A DNA stretch of 64,000 nucleotides, taken from Turnera subulata (lineage: Eukaryota; Streptophyta; Magnoliopsida; Malpighiales; Passifloraceae). The position numbers were made by a program, and so were the translations under genes. The stretch is taken from positions 87,016 through 151,015 of the forward strand of contig JAKUCV010007117.1 of NCBI GenBank assembly GCA_028386065.3, written 5' to 3'. The notes under the pieces were generated by a model. It worked only from the letters and a program-made list of their open reading frames with translations, searched no databases and was not told the DNA's origin. Positions 56,608-64,000 of this stretch are shown in pieces (positions within the stretch are counted from its first letter, which is position 1; every line of letters starts with the position of its first letter).

Positions 56608-57662
56608 ACACCTATGGTCTCGAGGTTTCTTACCAGATAATATCTCCCTTTCATCTATTTCTTTTGTCTTAATCTTTTCCCTTTCGAATTGAGCAAATAA
56701 AGACTCACTGTGAGTCTCTCGTTTGAATTCAATAAAAGACAAGAATTATGTTCTTTGCTCAAGCTTCTTTTTTAGGGAAACTTTTGAATAAGCCTTTTTA
56801 TGCAAGTTTCCTAGGAGCTTCACAACAAGGCCACCTTCATATAGTGCTCAAAAGAAGGACTCCTGCCGGCCAAAGAAGCTTCTCAAAAGTCGAGGCCCTA
56901 GGAACTTCACTCAGATGCCTATGAAGGGGCAATTTTGTTTGAACATTAAGGCCCCGAAACGGAGGTCTCCTAAAAAAAGGACGAGATGAAGGAGGAAAAT
57001 GAATAAAATGTCCTATCACGGACTATACATGAGCAAATTTAAAAATTCTAGAATGGAAGGATATCCATGAGTAGCAAAGGGAGCTTGTGACAACAAAAAC
57101 CAAAAAAAAGGCCAAGCCCTCGGATGTTGTCCCTGAGAGGACCTACTGCATCCCTCCAAGAATTCTGTATTGTCCTCACTTATCAAGGTCAAGTACAAAA
57201 ATAAAAAACACAAGTTTTTTTCCGGGAAAGAGTTCAGGTGTATTAATCTCCAAATACCCCAACCATAAGGCCTGACAATGGAGCAACTTGATAAAAGTTC
57301 CCATAAAATAAAGAAATTATAAAAAATTCTCAATAAGGTCTGACAACCGAGCAACTTGATAAAAGTTCCCAAGGACATCAAATCGCAAGGTCTAACAGTG
57401 GAGCAACTTGATAAAAGTTCCCATAAAATAAAGACATCAAACCACAAGGTCTAACAATGGAGTAACTTGATAAAAGTTCCAAAAAAATAAACATGATCAA
57501 AGTTCTCATAAAATACGGGCATGAGGCAAGGGGATATTGCTCTCTATTTATTGCGCTTGTTCTCTTCAAGGGCAGCTTTGATGGCTTCATGACTTGGAAA
57601 ATCCTACAATAAGCTTACATCATAAGCCGGGTTGATTTCTTTGATTTTCTTAATAAAGAGTG
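56608..57662 (+). repeat. Spacer after integrase with short tandem repeats
   Basis: About 1 kb has no coding function that I can see. Four imperfect units of 52-68 bp with the core GAGCAACTTGATAAAAGTTC start at about 57281, 57349, 57401 and 57460. Tandem repeats between integrase and the 3' LTR are common in Tat/Ogre elements. Confidence 0.6.
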
Positions 57663-57665
57663 ACC

Positions 57666-58268
57666 TCAACGCTTTGCTGAAGTTGATGCCAGCTTGGAAA
57701 TTTCTAAACGAAATTCTTCAGAAGATATAAAGGCCACGATCGCTTCCTCCTTTTCCTTTTGGATGCCAACAACAGTTTTTTCTTCAGCAAGGGCACGATC
57801 ATGTGTTGCCTTAGCAGCCTCCTCTTGGAGGACAACCATTTCTTTGTTCTCTAGGGCTAGCTCACTGTGCAGTTTCTCCAGTTCCATTTTGAGAGCTACA
57901 ATTTCATCCTCTTTAGATTTTCCCACCCTTTAGACACAACTTGCTCATGCATTAAAGTCTCCACCTGAAGGAGGAGGTTGTCTCTCTCAAATTTTAACTC
58001 CCCTTTCTCCTCCTTCCATTCCTCCACAAAATGTTGGTCTTGTGCCCCCATAGTCTCTTCAAAATCTAAGGCCTCCATGCTGGCAACCAAGGTCTACAAA
58101 CAAAAAATATAAGAAGGAGAATAAACAACGAAACATACCAAACAAGAAAAGGGAAATGACAGCCGCACTTGTGTTATCAAACCCAGAACCTGATTGAGAC
58201 CTTGTTGCCTGGTTTCCACCAGAAGGGCAGGATCTTTCGGGATACACTGAGCGAAAATCCTGGCTCAC
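57666..58268 (-). pseudogene. Antisense coiled-coil gene of the Tat element (spliced)
   Basis: On the minus strand, a first exon (about 58268-58150; P-A-L-L-V-E-T-R-Q-Q-G-L-N-Q-V-L) is followed by an intron with a GTATGT start and a TTTGTTTGTAG end (58149 to about 58096). A second exon (T-L-V-A-S-M-E-A-L-D-F-E-E-T-M to QVETLMHEQ) follows, then, after a frameshift near 57920, a long Glu/Lys/Ala-rich coiled coil (57926-57666: EIVALKMELEKLHSELALEN). Antisense genes between integrase and the 3' LTR are known in Tat elements such as Grande. Function is not established. It is cut on the right by the Copia element. Confidence 0.55.
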
Positions 58269-58301
58269 TCGTTCAATAGCTGTGCAGAGTCCCCTGAAGG
58301 G

Positions 58302-59849
58302 TGTTCATGTAAGTAACCAGGTCATGCAATTTGACAATCAAGTATAACTAAATGCGCAGCGAAAATCCCAGTACTCATGGAGGATCCATGTGAAACGAAG
58401 TAAACCGAGTTATAGAAAAACATACCTGGTTCGGTTAAGGTCTTTCACTTAACTAATGATCCGAATCAGCAAGAGCCGGATAGCAATCCTGCCCCTCTAC
58501 GGTATCCACACGAACCGTGATAACTAGTTGGGATCGTCACACGATTACCAACCCGAGCACCCCCGAACTGATGTGCTAGCAGCAGGTTTCGGAAGCTAGA
58601 GTTTGTGGTATTTTTCTTCTTTCTCAAAGAAGGTGTGTATGGTCTGAAACTCCCAAGAACTCTCAAGACACTCTCAAGGCTCAATCCACTGAAAATTTTC
58701 AGACTCAAGGTGTAGAGTAATCTGATTACTCACTCCAATTAGTGCATACAATATTAGAGACAAGAATGGCCAACATAATGGTCCATCCAACATGATTAGG
58801 ATTCCTCCACTATCTAGTCTAATCATGTCTCCACTATGCACTAATGGGATTACACATCACATGCCATCAGGTTTGGCTCAATAATTCTGACAATTATTGA
58901 ATCAAACCAGCCCAAAACAACCCTGGTACAACCACAGTCCAACCATGGTCCAACCATACCCGGTCGAACCATGGTCCAACCACGGTTCAACCACCTGCTC
59001 GAATCAACAGATCTAAGTGTGTGACCCTGTAGGCACTTGTAACGTCCGGCAATAATTGTAAACTCATTTACAATTATAAGCAAAGAGCGGCGTCTAGCAT
59101 CACATCACTGCTACCGAACGACAAGATCAGTACTGATTCAATATGCCTCGTATACATGTCATTGTCCCTTCGTCCCATTATCAAGATTAAACACGACACA
59201 TGGAATATGTCAATCTCGCATATGTTTAATCTCGGTTTCTTGATCCTCGAGTTAACCGCGTAAAACGGATACCTATGATATCACCATATCATAATCCGAG
59301 CATGGCCATGCATTTTCAGTTCAACTCTATCAAGAAACCATCCGATAATATACCCGTTATATGGATTGGACGAATCCCCTCTGGATCATACAAAACCCAC
59401 TACACATTTATCATATACCTAATGATTACACTAAGCCTACTCATTTACGAAATAGCCAAGAGTAATATCAAAGTATACGACTCATATGTTGGGAACCTTG
59501 ATGATCTCAGGTCTAAGGACAATACATATAAGAACCGCTATCAACAAACATATAACGTTCCATGTAGCGTTCTTATGTGGGTCGGTCCAGTCCACAAGTT
59601 CTCTAACTTGTACCCGTATGTAGAATTCATATCACATATAAATTCTCAACATACGCTAGTCTTAATTTATTATTACAACCCATCCATAATAATAATCGAC
59701 TAGGGACATTTAAGAATATGAAATATTCTAGGTTATAAATATGTGCAAGTGTTTATCTCATAAACGATATTTATTGGAATAACCTTAATGTGTATACATG
59801 ACTACAAACAATCTTCCATTAATCGGCTTTTGGGCATATTACACTAACA
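58302..59849 (-). mobile_element. 3' LTR of the Copia element
   Basis: The minus strand starts TGTTAGTGTAATATGCCC directly after the polypurine tract. The other end is less certain; TGTTCATG on plus at 58302 gives TGTT/AACA ends and about 1548 bp. Several GGTTGGACCA-like words are clustered in U3 (plus-strand TCCAACCA, 58915-58995). The downstream half is related to the fragment at 28179-28661 inside LTR D. Confidence 0.75.
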
Positions 59850-59863
59850 ATCTCCCACTTGCA

Positions 59864-60522
59864 CTAAAGCCAATCATACATGTATCTAATACCAATGAAT
59901 ACAACATGACCATCATGCTTCCGCTGTGAGAGAGACTTAGAGAACGGGTCTATTACATTGTTCTCAGAAGGAACTTTGCACAGCCACAGTTGTAGAGTCG
60001 GTAACTGTTCCCTGCTTGGAACTCTTCCAGCATACAGTACCACCTCCAAAACAAAAACACATAACCTGACTGCGATCTAAAGTCATCCATGTCGGTTTGG
60101 AAGCTAGCATCTGTGTAACCCTTTACAACAAGCTCATTCACGCTTCCGTAAACCAGGAATGCATCCTTAGTCCTTCTCAAGTACTTAAGGATGTTCTTAA
60201 CCACTGTCCAGTGACTCTCACCGGGATCAGCTTGGTATCTGCTTGTGACACTCAAAGCATAAGCGACATCCAATCGAGTACATAGCATGGCATATATGAT
60301 AGATCCTATTGCAGAAGCATAAGTAATCGTACTCATCCGCTCTCTCTCCTTAGATGTACTAGGACATGGATTTTTTGAGAGAGTTACGCCATGTGACAAG
60401 GGCAAGAATCCTTTCTTGGAATCTTGCATGCTAAACCTCTTTAGCACCTTGCCAATATATGTACTCTGACTTAGCCCTAGAAGCCTTTTGGATCTATCTC
60501 TATAGATCTTTATACTTAACAC
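59864..60522 (-). pseudogene. Copia RNase H
   Basis: It starts after an in-frame TAA that separates it from RT. It shows L-G-L-S-Q-S-T-Y-I-G-K-V-L-K-R-F, Y-A-S-A-I-G-S-I-I-Y-A-M-L-C-T-R-L-D-V-A-Y-A, K-G-Y-T-D-A-S-F-Q and S-G-Y-V-F, all hallmarks. A frame change after S-G-Y-V-F (about 60065) destroys the last third, which is read in another frame to 59864. Confidence 0.82.
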
Positions 60523-60545
60523 TTAGGCAGCTTCTCCTAAGTCCT

Positions 60546-61343
60546 TCATCGAGAAATTTTTCTTAACCAAGCCTTTACAGAGTGTAGTGTCGGAATGTCA
60601 TTCCCAATGAGTAGGATGTCGTCAACATACAACAACAAGAAAACAATAATGCTCCCACTAGCCTTCTTGTAAACACATGGTTCATCTTCGTTCTTAATGA
60701 AACCAAACTCTTCGATCACTTCATTAAAACGAAGATTCCAACGCCTAGAAGCTTGCTTCAATCCATAAATGGATCTCTGCAACTTGCATACCATATTGGC
60801 ATTCTTTGGATTGACAAAACCTTTAGGTTGTGTCATGTACACATCCTCTAATAAATTTCCGTTAAGGAAAGTGGTTTTGACATCCATTTGCCATATCTCA
60901 TAATCATAGTATGCCGCTATAGCCAACAGAATCCGGATGGATTTAACCATGGCAACTGGCGAGAAAGTTTCATCATAGTCAATACCATGAACTTGCTTGA
61001 AACCTTTCGCAACCAATCGCCCTTTATAGGTAATCACATTACCATCCATGTCGGTTTTTTTCTTAAAGACCCAGTTGCACCCTATGGGTTTTACCCCTTT
61101 AGGTGGATCAACCAAGGTCCATACCTTGTTTTGATACATGGATTTCATTTCCGAATTCATGGCTTCTAGCCACTTCTTGGAGTCCGGACCCGTAATGGCC
61201 TGCTGATAGGAAGTGGGCTCATCCTCATCTATGAGCATCACATCTCCAGTATGAGTCATAAGAAATCCATATCTCTCAGGCTCATACCGAATCCTATCCG
61301 ACCTACGCGGTCCATGTGTTATAGGCACAGGATTCTCATCCAC
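60546..61343 (-). pseudogene. Copia reverse transcriptase (domain readable throughout)
   Basis: A 265-codon open frame on the minus strand contains W-L-E-A-M-N-S-E-M, N-K-V-W-T-L-V-D-P-P, G-C-N-W-V-F-K-K-K, the block QMDVKTTFLNG (usual QMDVKTAFLNG), I-Y-G-L-K-Q-A-S-R-R-W-N and the catalytic Y-V-D-D (about 60612-60629). The domain itself has no stop, but the polyprotein is broken on both sides. Confidence 0.88.
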
Positions 61344-61358
61344 AACATCTTGTGGTTC

Positions 61359-62270
61359 CTATCCTTGTTCCATCTTTGCCTCATTATCTCGAACTTCTTC
61401 GAGTTCTATTTTCCACCGACTGATTCTTCTAGAAATAAATTCTCTTTCTAGAAAAATAGCAGTCCGAGCAACAAACACTTTGTTCTCAGTGGGATTGTAG
61501 AAATAATACCCTTTAGTTTCCTTAGGGTATCCTACAAAGAGGCACTTGTCGGATTTAGGGCCGAGTTTATCTGATGCTTCACGTCTCACGTAAGCCTCAC
61601 AACCGCAAATTCTCATAAAAGACAAATTGGGACGCTTCCCAGTCCATATCTCATATGGTGTCTTTTCGACCGATTTAGATGGAATACGGTTAAGTGTAAA
61701 TGCAACACTCAATAATGCATGTCCCCAAAATGAAGAAGGAAGGTCAACTTGACTCATCATAGAACGAACCATATCTAATAAGGTTCTATTCCTCCTTTTA
61801 GATACATCTTTCCATCTAGGCGTGCCCGGTGGAGTGAATTGTGATACTATACCACAACCCTTTAGATGATCAAGAAACTCTTGGTCTAAGTATTCACCTC
61901 CTCGATCTGATCGAAGCATTTTAATACTTTTCCTGAGTTGATTCAGTACTTCATTCTTGAATTCTTTGAACTTTTCAAAGGATTCTGACTTGTGTTTCAT
62001 TAGATACACATAGCCATATCTACTGAAATCATCAGTAAATGTAATGAAATATTGAAATCCACCTTTAGCTTGTGTCGACATAGGTCCGCATACATCTCTA
62101 TGTATAAGACCTAACAAGTCCCAAGCCCTTTCACTTTTACCAGCAAAAGGAGCCTTCGTCATCTTGCCTAACAAACACGACTCACATGTCTCGAATGATT
62201 CAAAATCAAATGAGTCTAAAAGTCCATCTTTATGGAGTTTAGAAATACGAGTCTCGTTTATATGGCCCAA
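61359..62270 (-). pseudogene. Copia integrase with lost catalytic Glu
   Basis: A 303-codon open frame starts at G-H-I-N-E-T-R (pre-integrase zinc region with C-E-S-C-L-L-G-K) and holds H-R-D-V-C-G-P and R-S-D-R-G-G-E-Y, the first two catalytic Asp. The third motif (usual N-G-V-S-E-R-R) reads K-D-V-S-K-R-R, so the catalytic Glu is Lys. Both G-D and E-K changes are G-to-A. The protein would be inactive even though the frame is open. Confidence 0.88.
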
Positions 62271-62521
62271 TCAACAATGCCAAAGGTAGGTTTCATTAGA
62301 ATCGTTCATTCTAACCTTCTTCGTATTAACGTTATAGATCGGTGTTTCTAGGTTTAGAACATACAAACCATTGCTCAAATACGCACCACCATAATAAACA
62401 TCATTGAAATAAACAGAACAACAATTGTTCCTTATTACAAATGAAAAGCCTTTCTTGTCAAGACAAGAAATAGAAATCAAATTCCTGCTTATGGTTGGTA
62501 CATAATAACAATTGTCTGGCT
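62271..62521 (-). pseudogene. Copia pre-integrase segment
   Basis: The minus strand reads from the end of protease into the gag-pre-integrase domain (I-S-I-S-C-L-D-K-K-G, V-Y-F-N-D, G-L-Y-V-L-N-L, ending at L-W-H-C). A TGA replaces the next codon, just before the G-H-I-N-E part of the integrase frame at 62270. Confidence 0.75.
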
Positions 62522-63543
62522 CTAAACCAAACCACTCGGTAAGGTAAGATAGTATGTTCCTACGGCTAATGCAGCAACTCTTGCTCCATTTCCCACACGC
62601 AGGTCCATCTTACCCTTTGCCAGTCCCCTACTCTTTCTCAGTTCCTTCACATTTACACAAATGTGAGAACCACATCCGGTATCTAATACCCATGATGCTA
62701 AGATTGAGATATTAGCTTCTATAACGAAAATACCTGAAGCGGAAGTCTTACTTCCCTTCTGCTTCTTTACCTCTTCAAGGTAAACAGGGCAGTTACGTTT
62801 CCAATGACCGGACTTCTTGCAATGGATGCATTGACCTTCCTTTGCAACACCACCTTTGGGTTTCAGCACTTGTGAAGAAGATGCACCAAACTTTTTGGCA
62901 AATTTCTTCACCTTGCCCTTACCATTTCGCTTGCTATTTCCAACCATCATAATGCTGTTGGATTTGTTTGCCTTCATCTGTTGCTCAACTGTTCTTAACA
63001 TGTTGAACAACTCAGACAAGGATTTGTCAAGATGATTCATATTGAAGCTTATGGCAAATTGGCTGTAACTATCCGGCAACGATTGCAGGACTAGATCAAC
63101 AGCCAACTCCTTCTGTAAAGGAAAACCAAGACCCTCAAGGCTCTCAATGTATCCAATCATTTTGAGCACATGAGGGCTTACGGGTGATGACTCGACCATC
63201 CTGCATTGGTACAATGCCTCAGAGGTCTCATACCTCTCAGGTATTCGATCACATCGAACGCCCTCAATTTCTCATTTGCTTCTGAAGCTCAGAGTCCATG
63301 GTTATAAGCATAAGGCATGATGAATCCAATGCATCATCAAGATGCTTCTTGTAAGCATCCCTTCCTGCCCTAGAAGCACTAGGCGCCGGTTCATTTGGAA
63401 CAGGCCCTTCGAGGACATACAATTTATTTTTCTTGATTGAGGACTATCCTCAAATTACGATACCATTTTAGGAAGTTATTCCCATTCAGCTTTTCCTTCT
63501 AAAGGACCGATCGCAGTGATATTGTGATAGTGTTTTGTGCCAT
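62522..63543 (-). pseudogene. Copia gag and protease
   Basis: The likely ATG is at 63541-63543 (M-A-Q-N-T). A TAG follows after about 14 codons, then L-N-G-N-N-F-L-K-W-Y, a frameshift near 63430, and the UBN2-type gag (D-A-Y-K-K-H-L-D-D-A-L, S-C-L-M-L). From 63214 the frame is open: F-P-L-Q-K-E-L-A-V-D-L-V-L-Q-S-L-P, zinc knuckle C-I-H-C-x4-H-x4-C (about 62789-62830), then the protease active site W-V-L-D-T-G-C-G-S-H-I (about 62665-62700). Confidence 0.82.
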
Positions 63544-64000
63544 GGAAATTCTACAACAATGATCTACTCACACAAATAAGAGTCATGCATACAAAATCAT
63601 TTAACAAGGAATTCTATTAAATGATACTCCTACTATATAAATCAAGACAATCATATAAGTAGGCCAAGATCCATATTTCACTACTAGATAAGTTAGCTTT
63701 GGCTGATCGCTTACTTCATAGCTATTTAGGTAGACAACTCTTGTCAATTACATCACATGTAACTCTTGGATAGTTGAGTGAACAACACTTGTTCTTGTCT
63801 ATCTCATAGACTTAGCTCAACTCCTTGCCTCTAAGTCCTTAATCCTATTAAGATGACCTAGTTAAGTTCAACACCATAATAAGCAGTTCAGATATTACAG
63901 GTATCCAGTCGCACCTTGCTAGGATAAACATTGGCACCTTGCTTTGGCAAAAACTACCAAGTGTTAATCTAAGCAATGATGAGTGCATATCATGGAAGGC
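63544..64000 (-). other. Copia leader region
   Basis: This lies upstream of the gag ATG on the minus strand and shows no open frame or known motif. No primer site or LTR end is seen before the edge of the window, so the leader is at least 450 bp. Confidence 0.45.

Larger units (their letters stand above)
50902..58301 (+). mobile_element. Tat-lineage Gypsy element, 5' LTR to antisense gene, entered by Copia
   Basis: It is ordered as 5' LTR (50902-51320), primer site, gag-PR, RT, RNase H, second (archaeal-type) RNase H, integrase, spacer with tandem repeats, and antisense gene. The two RNase H domains are diagnostic of Tat. The sequence is cut at about 58302 by the minus-strand Copia element, so its 3' LTR must lie right of the window. 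Many frames are broken, mainly by TAG/TGA. Confidence 0.85.
58302..64000 (-). mobile_element. Copia element, minus strand, right end outside the window
   Basis: It is nested in the Tat element. On the minus strand the order is leader (64000-63544), gag, protease, integrase, RT, RNase H, polypurine tract (CAAGTGGGAGA, 59850-59864) and 3' LTR (59849-58302). This single gag-pol order, with integrase before RT, is Copia. The 5' LTR lies to the right of the window. Confidence 0.85.

Noticed and set aside
59275..59703. 142-codon plus-strand frame
   Set aside because: Lies in the U3 part of the Copia 3' LTR on the opposite strand; no domain, and AT-rich sequence favours chance frames.

Overview
This window looks like flowering-plant nuclear heterochromatin. 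Almost every recognisable coding stretch belongs to a plant transposable element: Copia/Sirevirus, Gypsy of chromovirus-like, Tat and Athila type, MULE, SINE-like, and a plant transposase-like host gene. There is no ordinary single-copy plant gene, rRNA, tRNA or prokaryotic feature. The species cannot be named from sequence alone. Nearly all open frames are decayed, many by stops or substitutions that fit C-to-T/G-to-A change.

Left part (1-11485). An internally deleted Sirevirus leaves the gag end, a protease stub, several purine tracts and a full 3' LTR at 1200-2690. The LTR carries 16 copies of a palindrome (core CATCGATG) just upstream of a TATA box. Next come a fragment of a MULE 5' region (2691-2957), a 900-bp tandem unit repeated about 2.4 times (2961-5163), a near-perfect inverted repeat that looks like two head-to-head SINEs (5171-5492), a minus-strand Copia remnant (5493-6815), and the 5' part of a minus-strand MULE (8854-10458).

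Middle part (11486-29938). Two related non-autonomous Gypsy elements with LTRs of about 3 kb lie one inside the other, both on the minus strand. The outer one (target duplication TAGGT) is split in its gag by the inner one (17623-25450, target duplication AATAC). Neither has protease, RT, RNase H or integrase. Both carry, antisense to the element, a conserved cargo of about 2.2 kb with two small genes: A, a nuclear-type coiled-coil protein, and B, about 227 residues with an unknown N-terminal half and an endonuclease-like C-terminal half. This is the best candidate for an undescribed system.

Right of that (29939-41296) is a decayed plant transposase-like gene (Transposase_24 type) on the plus strand. 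Its exons are split by a solo LTR (30257-33353, TSD GATTC) and a deleted Tat element (34025-40144, TSD GCCAC), and the outer Gypsy element also lies in its flank or an intron. Removing the insertions restores frames and canonical splice sites. An Athila pol remnant (42235-43603 and 50139-50640) is split by solo LTR H (TSD GGCAC), which itself contains solo LTR I (TSD TACTC).

Right end (50902-64000). A nearly full-length but decayed Tat element has a 5' LTR, PBS, gag-PR, RT, two RNase H domains, integrase and an antisense coiled-coil gene. It is entered at about 58302 by a minus-strand Copia element that runs off the window. Target duplications and split frames give the nesting order unambiguously in the central part.
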